Shown: positions 33,347 to 41,684 of the stretch, piece after piece | Layout: each line of letters begins with the position of its first letter | How positions within the stretch are numbered: the stretch's first letter is position 1 | Source of the DNA: Lachnospiraceae bacterium | GTDB lineage: Bacteria; Bacillota; Clostridia; Lachnospirales; Lachnospiraceae | DNA length: 64,000 nucleotides | Direction: 5' to 3' | Assembly (NCBI GenBank): GCA_900759665.1 | Contig: CAAEWE010000059.1 | Coordinates: 1-64,000 of the forward strand | Program-made: the position numbers and the translations under genes | The notes under the pieces: model-generated | The model's input: the letters and a program-made list of their open reading frames with translations, nothing else | Databases searched by the model: none | Told to the model about the DNA's origin: nothing

Positions 33347-33425
33347 AATCCCCTGATACCAAATATAGAAAACAGAGCTTGGATCATTCAGATTCTTATT
33401 TTCTATATCAGTATATCAGGGGATT
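33347..33425 (-). terminator. Long hairpin terminator upstream of the lipoprotein gene
   Basis: Arms AATCCCCTGATA/TATCAGGGGATT (12 bp) enclose a second pair, ATATAGAAAA/TTTTCTATAT (10 bp). On the minus strand it runs into six T and then directly into the ribosome site of the lipoprotein gene. It can end transcripts of the 163-aa membrane protein gene, or attenuate the lipoprotein operon. Confidence 0.65.
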
Positions 33426-33472
33426 CTTAAATCCACCGAACAAAATCTTTAAGATTTTATGAAGATATGGCT

Positions 33473-33964
33473 TCAGACCAGTTTACCCACCAGCACCACA
33501 AGACCTGCGATCACAGGGGCAACCACCAGATACAATACCATGGCAAGACTCCGTTTCACCAGAACACTCTTCCACGGTTTTATATAAGGAATTCCTTCCA
33601 TTCCTTCAATCTTCCAAATCCTGCTGTGCCCCACCCACACTCTGTCAAGCACGATTCCGTCAAACCAGTTCATTACCACAAGTAATATATACGCCTGAAT
33701 ATATGCGGTTTTGAAGTCAGTAACACCATTCCAGAAGGCGATGATCAGTACCAGTACAAGAAATATAAAAATGCAAAACGGTATCATAAAATGCATTCCT
33801 TTTTTCATGACAGCGTCTTTATCTGCAATCCCTCGTTTCTGTGCCTCCTCTATAAATTCCGGCGGATAAAAATACAGGCAGTTCAAGCCATTATTTCTCA
33901 CCGCACATTTTACCGGCAAAATAAACATAAGACAATACAATACATTTTGTATTAAAAACAACAT
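33473..33964 (-). CDS. Uncharacterised four-helix membrane protein
   Basis: 163 aa with four predicted helices. Between helices 1 and 2 is LNCLYFYPPEFIEEAQKRGI, then ADKDAVMKKGMHFM. Later come IAFWNGVTDFKTAYIQAYIL, then VVMNWFDGIVLDRVWVGHSR. I recall this FYP...WNGVxDFKTAY...NWFDGIVIDxLWVGHS pattern in other Clostridia as an uncharacterised family. The conserved Asp/His/Trp residues near the membrane could be functional. It is flanked by terminators on both sides (33347-33425, 33983-34022), so it is probably an independent transcription unit. Confidence 0.6.
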   Translation of the reverse strand: MLFLIQNVLYCLMFILPVKCAVRNNGLNCLYFYPPEFIEEAQKRGIADKDAVMKKGMHFMIPFCIFIFLVLVLIIAFWNGVTDFKTAYIQAYILLVVMNWFDGIVLDRVWVGHSRIWKIEGMEGIPYIKPWKSVLVKRSLAMVLYLVVAPVIAGLVVLVGKLV

Positions 33965-33982
33965 TTTTAATCCTCCTATTGC

Positions 33983-34022
33983 AAAATAGCACCGGTTAGA
34001 AAAAGCTAACCAGTGCTATTTT
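33983..34022 (-). terminator. Hairpin between ylxM and the membrane protein gene
   Basis: AAAATAGCAC-x-GGTTAG and CTAACC-x-GTGCTATTTT pair with one mismatch and a 6-base loop. A-runs and T-runs on both sides allow it to end transcription in either direction. On the minus strand it follows ylxM. Confidence 0.6.
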
Positions 34023-34064
34023 ATCATATTTCTTTTATATTGCAAATATATTGATACTGTATTC

Positions 34065-34442
34065 TCAGCTCTCAATGATCTCCGTCAATATCTGAAAGAT
34101 TTCCTTTCCCTTCGGATCCTCCTCCGAAATATTCATCTCCTGCAGACATTCATGCAGACGTTTCATTTCATCTCTCTGCTGCTCAAAACGCTCCAGAAGC
34201 CCCAGTTTCTCCTCGTAGCCTTTAAGCTGCTTCGTGATCCTTTTGACCGCATCATGCACCGCCTGTCTGGAAATCTCCATCTCCTCGGCAATCTCCGAGA
34301 TCGAATAATCCTCCTGGATATACGCCTCAAAAATGCGCCTGTTATTTTCTTTTAATAATGCACCATAAAAATCATAGAGCATGGAAAGATACACTCTCTC
34401 CTCCAGCCGCTGCTCAATACTTTGCTCCTGTCCCCGTGCCAC
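34065..34442 (-). CDS. ylxM: YlxM-like helix-turn-helix protein
   Basis: 125 aa, GTG start. The core LSMLYDFYGALLKENNRRIF is followed by the sigma-region-4-like HTH YSISEIAEEMEISRQAVHDA, then VKRITKQLKGYEEKLGL, the pattern of YlxM (UPF0122), a protein normally linked to the signal recognition particle. In many Firmicutes ylxM is placed between ftsY and ffh. Here ftsY is 18 kb away and no ffh is near; the gene stands alone among transporter genes with its own promoter and terminator. It could be a displaced ylxM or a duplicate. Confidence 0.8.
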   Translation of the reverse strand: MARGQEQSIEQRLEERVYLSMLYDFYGALLKENNRRIFEAYIQEDYSISEIAEEMEISRQAVHDAVKRITKQLKGYEEKLGLLERFEQQRDEMKRLHECLQEMNISEEDPKGKEIFQILTEIIES

Positions 34443-34499
34443 GTCTGTTTCCCCGCTTTCTCTATCAATTCTGACTTCCTAAATTTCTTTGCCAAGACC

Positions 34500-34528
34500 A
34501 TTATACATGTTTTACCTGTTTGAAACAA
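34500..34528 (-). promoter_or_regulatory. Promoter of ylxM
   Basis: Minus strand: TTGTTT (34528-34523), 17-bp spacer, TATAAT (34505-34500), about 58 bp before the GTG start. It is a near-consensus sigma-A promoter. Confidence 0.6.
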
Positions 34529-34558
34529 TAACAATCCATAGCATCAGTTGTTGGAAAA

Positions 34559-35314
34559 TTATCTATCGAAAGCGATCTTTCTTTCCCCCTTCGTATAATA
34601 CACAAAGACATCCTCCAAATTACGAATATTTTCTTTTTTCTTTTCCAGATCCGAAATAAGATTTTCAACCGTATCCTGCACAAGGATCTCTCCCGATTTG
34701 ATCAGGATAACCTCTTTTGCAATGTCTTCAATATCACTTACCACATGTGTTGCATATAAAATGGTACACGTTTTGGAAAGCTCCCTGACAAAATTTCGAA
34801 AATCATATCTTTCTACCGGATCAAGGCCTACCGTCGGCTCATCTAATATGATAAAATCCGGATCTCCGAGCAATGCCTGTGCCATAAGCACCCTCTGTTT
34901 CATTCCACCGGACAGGGTTGATATCTTTCGACTGGCGACATCCAGAATGTGCAGTCTTTCCAGCAAATAAGTGATTTCTTCCCGGACCTCCCGTTTTTTC
35001 AGTCCCTTTAATGCTGCAATATAATTCATACATTCTAAAACAGAAAACTCTTCATACAAGCCCTGCTTTTGCGGCACATACCCCACTCTTTTTCTATAAT
35101 CTTTTCCAAGCTTTTTTATGTTCTCATTTCCGTACAAAATCTCGCCGCTGTAATTCTGAATGCCATCCACCATGATACCGATCAAGGTGCTTTTCCCGGC
35201 TCCGTTCGGCCCCAGCAGCCCATAAACGCCACCCTGCATTTCGATATTGACATGGGATAATACTGTTTTTTTGTTGTACTCCTTAACCAGATCTTTTGCA
35301 ACTATTTTTTTCAT
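34559..35314 (-). CDS. ABC transporter ATP-binding protein, DrrA-like
   Basis: 251 aa, starting at MKKIVAKDL, where ATG overlaps the stop of the large permease gene (ATGA). Walker A is GLLGPNGAGKSTLI, the Q-loop is GYVPQKQGLYEEF, the signature is LSGGMKQRVLMAQAL, Walker B is FIILDEPTVGLDPVE, and the H-loop is YATHVV. It is an ABC-2-type exporter ATPase. It is coupled to the 663-aa permease; it might also serve the two small permeases at 30.4-32.1 kb, which lack their own ATPase. Confidence 0.9.
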   Translation of the reverse strand: MKKIVAKDLVKEYNKKTVLSHVNIEMQGGVYGLLGPNGAGKSTLIGIMVDGIQNYSGEILYGNENIKKLGKDYRKRVGYVPQKQGLYEEFSVLECMNYIAALKGLKKREVREEITYLLERLHILDVASRKISTLSGGMKQRVLMAQALLGDPDFIILDEPTVGLDPVERYDFRNFVRELSKTCTILYATHVVSDIEDIAKEVILIKSGEILVQDTVENLISDLEKKKENIRNLEDVFVYYTKGERKIAFDR

Positions 35315-37302
35315 ATGCTGTCCTCTCTCATCGTCAGATTTCCAACCACCATACCAAGAAAAATTAACGCCAGTAAGTGTAATCCATAAAATCCAAACAA
35401 AATAACGCCGATCTTTGTCTGAATGATCCCAAACAGAGCATTTCCCGCAACGCAGTTCCAATGAAAGTTTAAATGATGGATCGAATAATTACGAGAGACA
35501 CTGTAGATCCAACTGCCATACAGGCTTCCCATCAAAAAGATGCTCCAGAAAATGATCATCCTGCATTTGGATCGAATCAGTGCATTTTTCCCAGAATAGG
35601 TAGAATACAGCAAAAGTCTTCTCTCCGTTTTGTTGTCTACTCCATAAACGCAGAAGGCAAAAATGGCTATCGCTATGGCTGAAAAAATTTCGATAAAATG
35701 AAAGGCAAATGCTTCCTTCCCCATGCCAAGTGCCAGCCTGTATCCCTTCTCATATAAAATATGATCTGCCTTCTTTTTCTCCTGCAAAAGTACCTTTTTA
35801 TATGCTTTTTGGGCTCCTTTTTCTCTTTTCACACCGATTTCAAGGATGGAGATATATTCCTGGGAAAACGTCTTGTCACTCTCCAAATCCGTTTTCCATT
35901 CTTGAATTTCTTTTAATATGTCCTGCATATACTTTTTCGCTTCCGGCACCGTTTTCCCCTGAATTTCCATCATATATTTTTCATAGTAAAGTTTGTCAAC
36001 ATCTCCTGCATTTTGTACCTGTATCCCGGAAATAAAATAACCCGCACACAATACCGCAAGAAGCAGCATCCATCCCTTTTCACAAACCCAGTATTTTTTT
36101 ATCTCATAGAATAAAAGTTCCATTTTCGATGGCAGGTTCCAGCAAAAACTTGTCTTCCCGGCAATCTCCAGTGTCCTTCCATTTTCTCCGGCAAAGACCG
36201 GATATAAAAGGAACCCGGACACGCCTGACGAAATAATAAGCAACACACAGGCCAGGACCAGCACAAGATAGGTATGGACCGGCACATTCCATACATTCAC
36301 ACAGGAATACTGTGCTAATATATTTCTGATATCCATAAACTGTATCAAATTAATCCTGCGCATCAGATACAGCCAGCTGTTATCCCGGATATTGAACCAG
36401 AAATAACCTTCCAGAAAAAAAATCCCCGCTATCATGGTAAATGCGATATTTCTTTTTTTCCACAAAAGGGTCAATGCATAAAAAATACTGAAAAATAAAA
36501 TTCCCACCAAAATTTTATAGCATCCATATCCGATCAGAAATTCCCCTCCCGATATATTTGGCGGAAATCCCTGAAACATATAAAAGCTTTGTACCTTCGC
36601 ACGAAGATTTCCAAGACCATATAAAGAAGATAGAATAAGACATTTTACCCCATAAAATACGACCGATATGATCCCTGCATAAAAACAACCCACACCATAT
36701 TTTACAAAACCAAGCCGGTTTCTTCCATTTGGCATAGCAAAATAAAACCTCAGAATCCCTTCATTTTTTTCAGGTATCAGCAGGATATAGGCTAACAGGA
36801 AGATCATACCAAACATCATGATTTCAAAGCAGTCTGCCTGAAGCAGCCGCTCCATCCCGTACGCATCAATTTCCTTTTCTTTTACGTTCCTGAATCCGGA
36901 AAAATCTGCTTTAATTTTTTGTTGTAATCTTTTGGAATACTTGCTTTTTACAAAAATAAAAATTCCATTTTCCTGTCGATCCAATACAGAAGCCACATAT
37001 TCTTTATAGCTGTTACTATATTGTGCCTGTTTGTATATGATATTGTATAATGCATCCTCTGCTTTATAGGAATTTGTATACAGTCCGTTTTTTTCGAAAT
37101 CTTTCTTTTCCGCAAACTTTTCCAATGTATTCATATCCATATTTTTTACATCGTGGATCATATTTTTATATGCGTTTCCGGAAAAGTCTCCTCCCACACC
37201 GGCACCCCTTAGCAAGGTATAAATGACGCACACAAAAAGAGACAACAAAACTACTGTATTTCTTTTTTTATTCAGGACTCTCCTGCATTCGCTCCGGAAC
37301 AT
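35311..37302 (-). CDS. Large ABC permease, two-domain
   Basis: 663 aa, starting at MFRSECRRVLNKKR after GGGGAGTTGATGTC. The protein reads like two half-permeases in one chain. The N-terminal half (about 1-360) has an outer loop after helix 1 (about 35-150) and five to six helices. The C-terminal half begins again at MELLFYEIKKYWVCEKGWML, with another outer loop (about 420-540) and helices to the end. It probably forms a complete ABC-2 exporter with the ATPase. It overlaps the beta-propeller-like gene at its start. Confidence 0.7.
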   Translation of the reverse strand: MFRSECRRVLNKKRNTVVLLSLFVCVIYTLLRGAGVGGDFSGNAYKNMIHDVKNMDMNTLEKFAEKKDFEKNGLYTNSYKAEDALYNIIYKQAQYSNSYKEYVASVLDRQENGIFIFVKSKYSKRLQQKIKADFSGFRNVKEKEIDAYGMERLLQADCFEIMMFGMIFLLAYILLIPEKNEGILRFYFAMPNGRNRLGFVKYGVGCFYAGIISVVFYGVKCLILSSLYGLGNLRAKVQSFYMFQGFPPNISGGEFLIGYGCYKILVGILFFSIFYALTLLWKKRNIAFTMIAGIFFLEGYFWFNIRDNSWLYLMRRINLIQFMDIRNILAQYSCVNVWNVPVHTYLVLVLACVLLIISSGVSGFLLYPVFAGENGRTLEIAGKTSFCWNLPSKMELLFYEIKKYWVCEKGWMLLLAVLCAGYFISGIQVQNAGDVDKLYYEKYMMEIQGKTVPEAKKYMQDILKEIQEWKTDLESDKTFSQEYISILEIGVKREKGAQKAYKKVLLQEKKKADHILYEKGYRLALGMGKEAFAFHFIEIFSAIAIAIFAFCVYGVDNKTERRLLLYSTYSGKNALIRSKCRMIIFWSIFLMGSLYGSWIYSVSRNYSIHHLNFHWNCVAGNALFGIIQTKIGVILFGFYGLHLLALIFLGMVVGNLTMREDSI

Positions 37303-37306
37303 GACA

Positions 37307-38449
37307 TCAACTCCCCGCAATTTTGGCTAAATCGTTTGTTCGGTACACAATTCCATCCTTGTTCATTCCGTAAACCGAATCTTTGGACATCTGGAAAATG
37401 AGATCTGACGAGGTGCCCATTTTTTTCGGCTTGCCAAAATTCTCCATCTGATAATAGGTGTTCTTCTGGGTTTTATCATCAGAAACTGCAAAAAAGGCCA
37501 CATCCTCAAGTCCGATGGCTCTTACCATATTTGTCTGACTTGCGGCATAAATGCATTCTGTTTTTTTCGTTTCTATATTATATTTTTCTATGCCCTTCTC
37601 ATCGGAAAATACAATAACATCCTTTCCCATTGCTACACCCAGCATGGCGGAAGTAGGATTTTTTGAAAGAATTCTGTTTTCTTTTCCTTTCAGAAATTCC
37701 AGATAAGTGAAGATATGCTTCAATTTTACATCGTCTTTCTTTTCTATAATCTCCTTTTCGCTCAGATCACAGAACGTGTGGGAAAAACAAACCATGCCAT
37801 CCCTCACATCCAGTGATGTTATATTGTTGTCAACACTGGTAGAATGATAAAGCGTTTTTTCTGTGTCCGTTTCAAAGTCATAAACACGAATGCCCGCCTC
37901 CACATTGATCTTTTCTTCCCTGGCTTTCATGTCATATCCATTGCGATATGCTACGTACAGACGCCCATCCCGGCAACATACCGCTGTCGCAGATTGCATC
38001 TCCCGAAAAGTATGCAAAGGCATACGATTTGTTCCATCCGGATTGCAGCGAACCAGATCCAAACTTTTCCAATCATCTCCCTCATCCTGATTTCCCAGAT
38101 AGTAAAGATATTCCCCGTCAAAAAAGACCAATAGACGACTGATACTCTCAATCCATCCGTCACAATCCGCATTATTATGTTGGCAGCCAATCTTTTGACA
38201 AATAGGGGTTTCCTTCCTGGTTTTTGCATCGATATAAACAATTCCCCTGTCCCCATATTCAAACAGCCCCTTGTCCCCATACAATGCTCTGGAAAAGGAA
38301 GCATCACAAAACCACTCTTGCATGAATGATTTTGTGTCACTCCCTGTTCTGCTCAAAAAGAAAATAACCCAAACAACTGCCGCCGCAAGTGCAAGACACA
38401 CCCCACAAACAAGCAGGGATTCCTTAGATATTCTTTTTCCATGTTTCAT
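37307..38449 (-). CDS. Membrane-anchored propeller-like protein (DUF5050-like)
   Basis: 380 aa. An N-terminal helix (LLVCGVCLALAAAVVWVIFF) anchors it, with the rest outside. It has the motif CQKIGCQHNNADCDGW, similar to the C-x-H-x-C loops of DUF5050/propeller-type proteins of Firmicutes. Repeated blocks of the type DGEYLYYLGNQ..., DGRLYVAYRNGYDM... and KDSVYGMNKDGIVYR are typical of beta-propeller blades. It is probably a solute- or ligand-binding partner of the adjacent transporter. It overlaps both neighbours (26 bases with the upstream gene), so the genes are co-translated. Confidence 0.6.
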   Translation of the reverse strand: MKHGKRISKESLLVCGVCLALAAAVVWVIFFLSRTGSDTKSFMQEWFCDASFSRALYGDKGLFEYGDRGIVYIDAKTRKETPICQKIGCQHNNADCDGWIESISRLLVFFDGEYLYYLGNQDEGDDWKSLDLVRCNPDGTNRMPLHTFREMQSATAVCCRDGRLYVAYRNGYDMKAREEKINVEAGIRVYDFETDTEKTLYHSTSVDNNITSLDVRDGMVCFSHTFCDLSEKEIIEKKDDVKLKHIFTYLEFLKGKENRILSKNPTSAMLGVAMGKDVIVFSDEKGIEKYNIETKKTECIYAASQTNMVRAIGLEDVAFFAVSDDKTQKNTYYQMENFGKPKKMGTSSDLIFQMSKDSVYGMNKDGIVYRTNDLAKIAGS

Positions 38450-39905
38450 ATTGTCTCTTCACTTCCTTTAGCAGTTTCTTTTGCTTCCCGGCTACTGTTT
38501 TTTTTGCCATCTCATATTCCTCCGAAAACGTACTCTCTTTCCAGATATCATAATATTCTTTTCCCGCATCTGCATAAGTGCTTACATCCTTAAAATTTTT
38601 AAAATCCAGTTGAAACCCGGCAAACTTTGAAGTCTGACATTTTTTAGAACGATACAGTTTCTCCTTTTGTTGTCTGATGTTTTTGTAGTAAACGGTCTCC
38701 TCTTCTGTCGGCAGGGAGCCCCGGAACAGCCCCAGTACATCCGCTAAGCTGTGACTGACACCTTTATCACTGACAACTCTTCCGTTTTCTACGGTATAAT
38801 CCTTCCCCTCTTTTCCATACAGCAGGAGCCTTGTATAATCGTCTCTGGTATACAATAAGGTTAATAACTGTAACGCATTTTCTTTCTTTTTACTTTTTTC
38901 ACAAATCCCCGTCGTTCCACCATTCCGTTCAAAATTTACCGTAAAATCCAGATTATAAACGGATACGCCGTCTAAAGAATCCACGGTCTCCGTTCTCTTT
39001 GTCAACAAAATCGTAAACTCTTTCTTTTTAATCAGCTCTTTTATCTTGTCCCGGTCGCCGCTGTTTTGGTGAAAAGCACAAAGCTCATTGATCTGCCCGG
39101 CTTTATTCAGATCATAAAACAGTTTTTCCAGTTGATATATCTTGGAATTTTCAAATACCGTTGATATGGTTTCTTTTTTCCCGTCAAAATACATGCCGTA
39201 ATCAATATTTCCACCCAAAATACCGGCAAAATCTTCGAGAGATAGATCAAATAAAAGCTTGTCCTTGTCCGTTTTATTTTTGGATAAATATTGGTTGACC
39301 GATAAAATATCTCCATTAAAATTGGCTGCCTTTTTCCCAAGTACATCTTTATTAAAGACAATGCAGTATTTTCCGTCTGCAAAAATACCGTTTGGCACCG
39401 TATAAACCCGGCCGTCCACCTCCACCGATTTCCACAGAGGATCTTCAAAAGCACCATATAATTCGCTTTTATCATTCATCTGTCCGTCTAAACACATCAA
39501 AAGATTATCCCGGCATAATTCTGTCACATAGTTTCTTTCATCTGTATTTTGACCTGCTAATGCAATATCCGTTGATCCATCCTTTAACACCTGACGAATC
39601 TCACGATCATACTCATCTTCCTTTAAATATTGAAATTTGAGACGAAAATTATATCCGTCTTCCTTTAATTTTTCGTTGAAATATTTCAAATACGTTTCAT
39701 TCACATCGACATCATCGGATATAGTCCAGACAATATCCGATGATGATGCGGAAACCAGACGTTCCTTAATATCTGCCTTCTCAGCCGTCCCGGCTGTTTC
39801 TATCTCAGCTGTTTTTTGCTGCTTTTGCACATCCTTTGAACATCCACACATGAAGATAGATGTAAATACAAGTATACTAACAAGTAGCTTTTGTCGTAGT
39901 TTCAT
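38424..39905 (-). CDS. Extracellular solute-binding lipoprotein
   Basis: 493 aa. The signal peptide has lipobox MCGC (Cys at about 22). The mature part follows the family-1 binding protein plan: INTERIOR strand YNFRLKFQYLKEDEYDREIR, the STDIALAGQN region, then DGRVYTVPNGIFADGKYCIV and FNKDVLGKK, and a late block KKKENALQLLTLLYTRDDYT with the LL-x-YGxEGKDY motif near the end, all known from carbohydrate/peptide-binding lipoproteins (DUF3502-like). It likely delivers or senses a ligand for the ABC genes downstream. No importer permease of family 1 is nearby, which is unusual. The ribosome site is GGGGGCCAAGC. Confidence 0.75.
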   Translation of the reverse strand: MKLRQKLLVSILVFTSIFMCGCSKDVQKQQKTAEIETAGTAEKADIKERLVSASSSDIVWTISDDVDVNETYLKYFNEKLKEDGYNFRLKFQYLKEDEYDREIRQVLKDGSTDIALAGQNTDERNYVTELCRDNLLMCLDGQMNDKSELYGAFEDPLWKSVEVDGRVYTVPNGIFADGKYCIVFNKDVLGKKAANFNGDILSVNQYLSKNKTDKDKLLFDLSLEDFAGILGGNIDYGMYFDGKKETISTVFENSKIYQLEKLFYDLNKAGQINELCAFHQNSGDRDKIKELIKKKEFTILLTKRTETVDSLDGVSVYNLDFTVNFERNGGTTGICEKSKKKENALQLLTLLYTRDDYTRLLLYGKEGKDYTVENGRVVSDKGVSHSLADVLGLFRGSLPTEEETVYYKNIRQQKEKLYRSKKCQTSKFAGFQLDFKNFKDVSTYADAGKEYYDIWKESTFSEEYEMAKKTVAGKQKKLLKEVKRQYETWKKNI

Positions 39906-40176
39906 TGCTTGGCCCCCATTTATAAGCTCCTATAACAGCAGAATGCTTTGTCACTAATGATTTCATATAATCTTCTTCATAAACAGTAAAACTTTTCTCA
40001 GCACTTGCTGTTCCTGATGAAGAACCTGTCATCGTTCTTGTCTTACCTGCACTTACATCTCTATATGTACATGTGCAATCAGCTTTTACTGAACCTGTAT
40101 TTCCTGATTGAAAAGTATACCCCTGAGCTTTATGTTGACCTAGTAATAATTTATGGATACTTCTCCATACAGACAA
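39877..40176 (-). CDS. Small unusual protein at the head of the island, possibly 5'-truncated
   Basis: 99 aa from a TTG without a good ribosome site. The C-terminal 80 residues are Thr/Ser/Gly-rich with three cysteines (VKADCTCTYRDVSAGKTR... and TKATC at the end) and look extracellular, yet there is no signal peptide. The end overlaps the SBP gene by 29 bases, which suggests genuine coding. Either it is the tail of a secreted protein that lost its signal, or a peptide with an unusual export route. It is the first gene behind the LytTR-type sites of the divergent agr-like module, so it would be the first output of that system. Confidence 0.45.
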   Translation of the reverse strand: MSVWRSIHKLLLGQHKAQGYTFQSGNTGSVKADCTCTYRDVSAGKTRTMTGSSSGTASAEKSFTVYEEDYMKSLVTKHSAVIGAYKWGPSNETTTKATC

Positions 40177-40216
40177 TGTGATAATATCATATATTTTTCT
40201 AGAAAATAAAAAATTA

Positions 40217-40287
40217 GATTAAGTGGTCAAAAATACGGATTAAACGGTATTCATTCAGCCACTTAATCCATTTTTTTAACCACTCAA
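40217..40287. promoter_or_regulatory. Two pairs of LytTR-type direct repeats, divergent
   Basis: Plus strand: GATTAAGTGG (40217-40226) and GATTAAACGG (40238-40247), 21 bp apart. Minus strand: ATTGAGTGG (from 40288 down) and ATTAAGTGG (from 40267 down), again 21 bp apart. The two pairs face each other in the region between the agr-like operon and the transport island. A 21-22 bp period of short direct repeats is the classical arrangement for LytTR regulators such as AgrA. Binding by the RR at 40938-41684 is inferred. Confidence 0.65.
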
Positions 40288-40295
40288 TTCTCATA

Positions 40296-40325
40296 TTGTC
40301 AAGAAAACAATCTTTGTACTATAAT
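40296..40325 (+). promoter_or_regulatory. Promoter of the agr-like operon
   Basis: TTGTCA (40296-40301), 18-bp spacer, TATAAT (40320-40325), about 30 bp before the agrB start. The LytTR-type repeat pair at 40258-40288 lies directly upstream of the -35 box. Confidence 0.6.
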
Positions 40326-40354
40326 ATATATATTTTATTTTGGAGGTATCTTTT

Positions 40355-40963
40355 ATGTTTATAACACAACGCGTAAGTTCGGTTACGACATCTATATTGT
40401 ATGAATCTCATCAAATTTCAAAACAAGAAAGTGAAATTTATACCTATTTGTTTTCTTATATTTGCAATCAATTACTGTTCACTACAGCGTTTATACTCTT
40501 TGCTATTATCGTACATAGACTACCTGTGTGTTTGCTTTTTCTTTTATTCTTTTATTTTTTACGAAGTTTTTCTGGCGGATGGCATGCCTCTACTCCTATG
40601 AGCTGTATGATATTATCCATTTTCTGTTATCTTTTATGCATATATATTGTTCCTTTTATGCATTCTTATCCGCTTATTGTCTGTTCTTGTTGGATAATTT
40701 CCATGATTTGTTTGTTTCTCTATGCTCCTGCAGACACACGACATCGACCGATATCTCAAACAAGACGCGTTTACTTAAAAAAACGTGCTCACATTGTTTA
40801 TGTTTGTATCATCCTCATATATACCATTGCTTTTCTCTTAAATTGGTATATATTGTTGACGACTTTATCGTTTTGTGTCACAATCACCGCCGTTGGTGTT
40901 ATAATAAGTAAAATACAAAATAAAAAGGAGAATGCTTATGCTGCTGCAAGTCGGAATTTGTGA
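40355..40963 (+). CDS. agrB: AgrB-like peptide-processing endopeptidase
   Basis: 202 aa, ATG start after TGGAGGTATCTTTT. About six helices. The catalytic pair falls at His77 (SFSGGWHAST) and Cys84 (PMSC), the same numbers and spacing as in Staphylococcus aureus AgrB. AgrB cleaves the AgrD precursor at its C-terminus and forms a thiolactone with the inner cysteine. No AgrD gene follows: the end of agrB overlaps the regulator gene by 26 bases, and no short peptide with a cysteine and a charged tail was found nearby. The substrate is therefore unknown, encoded elsewhere or non-canonical. Confidence 0.88.
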   Translation: MFITQRVSSVTTSILYESHQISKQESEIYTYLFSYICNQLLFTTAFILFAIIVHRLPVCLLFLLFFYFLRSFSGGWHASTPMSCMILSIFCYLLCIYIVPFMHSYPLIVCSCWIISMICLFLYAPADTRHRPISQTRRVYLKKRAHIVYVCIILIYTIAFLLNWYILLTTLSFCVTITAVGVIISKIQNKKENAYAAASRNL

Positions 40964-41684
40964 TGACGAAAAAGAGGATATCCAAATCTTAAACGATTAT
41001 ATGAAGCACTATGAAATGAACTATGATATAGAATTTGACATCACTTGTTTTTCTTCAGGAAATGACTTACTACAGACCATTAACAAAACACCTTGTTTTC
41101 AAATCCTGTTTCTTGATGTCGAAATGCCCGGTCTTAGCGGTATTGAAACCGCCGCCAGAGTTCGTGAAATCGATATGGAAGATGTGTGCATTATTTTTGT
41201 AAGCCACTATCCACAATATATGCAGGACAGCTTCAATGTACGGGCATTTTGGTATTTACAAAAGCCATTGACTTATCCGGACATTGTCATGATCCTAAAT
41301 AAAATCTTACAATCCTACAGACAGTCACAGAGTAAAAAAATCATTGTTCCTGCCGGCGAAGAAAAAGAACTCGTAAATATACAAAACATTCTATATATAA
41401 AAGCTGTAAAATACGAAAAAAACCGTCTGGATTTTGTTCTGACTGACCATACGATACAAAGTCATGGGACACTGCTCCAATGGAAACAGACGTTAAGTCC
41501 CCATGGCTTTGTTACGCCTTGTCGGGGGTTCTTAGTAAATATGGACTTTATTCACTATATTTGTGATACCAAACTGATTCTCACCAACGGCACCGAACTG
41601 CCATTAAGCCGAAGACAAGCACGCGAGATTAGCGACCTATTTACAAAACATATGATAATATACGGAGGTAACCATGGTATTTGA
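40938..41684 (+). CDS. LytTR-family response regulator (AgrA-like)
   Basis: 248 aa, starting at MLLQVGICDD after AAGGAGAATGCTT. The receiver has the acidic pair DD, Asp60 in ILFLDVEMPG, Ser in VSHYP and Lys in LQKPL. From about 140 comes the LytTR domain: ILYIKAVKYEKNRLDFVLTD, then SPHGFVTPCRGFLVNMDFIH, then LPLSRRQAREI, the standard pattern. It binds pairs of direct repeats upstream of target genes. Likely targets are the repeat pairs at 40217-40287, in front of its own operon and of the divergent island. Confidence 0.9.
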   Translation: MLLQVGICDDEKEDIQILNDYMKHYEMNYDIEFDITCFSSGNDLLQTINKTPCFQILFLDVEMPGLSGIETAARVREIDMEDVCIIFVSHYPQYMQDSFNVRAFWYLQKPLTYPDIVMILNKILQSYRQSQSKKIIVPAGEEKELVNIQNILYIKAVKYEKNRLDFVLTDHTIQSHGTLLQWKQTLSPHGFVTPCRGFLVNMDFIHYICDTKLILTNGTELPLSRRQAREISDLFTKHMIIYGGNHGI

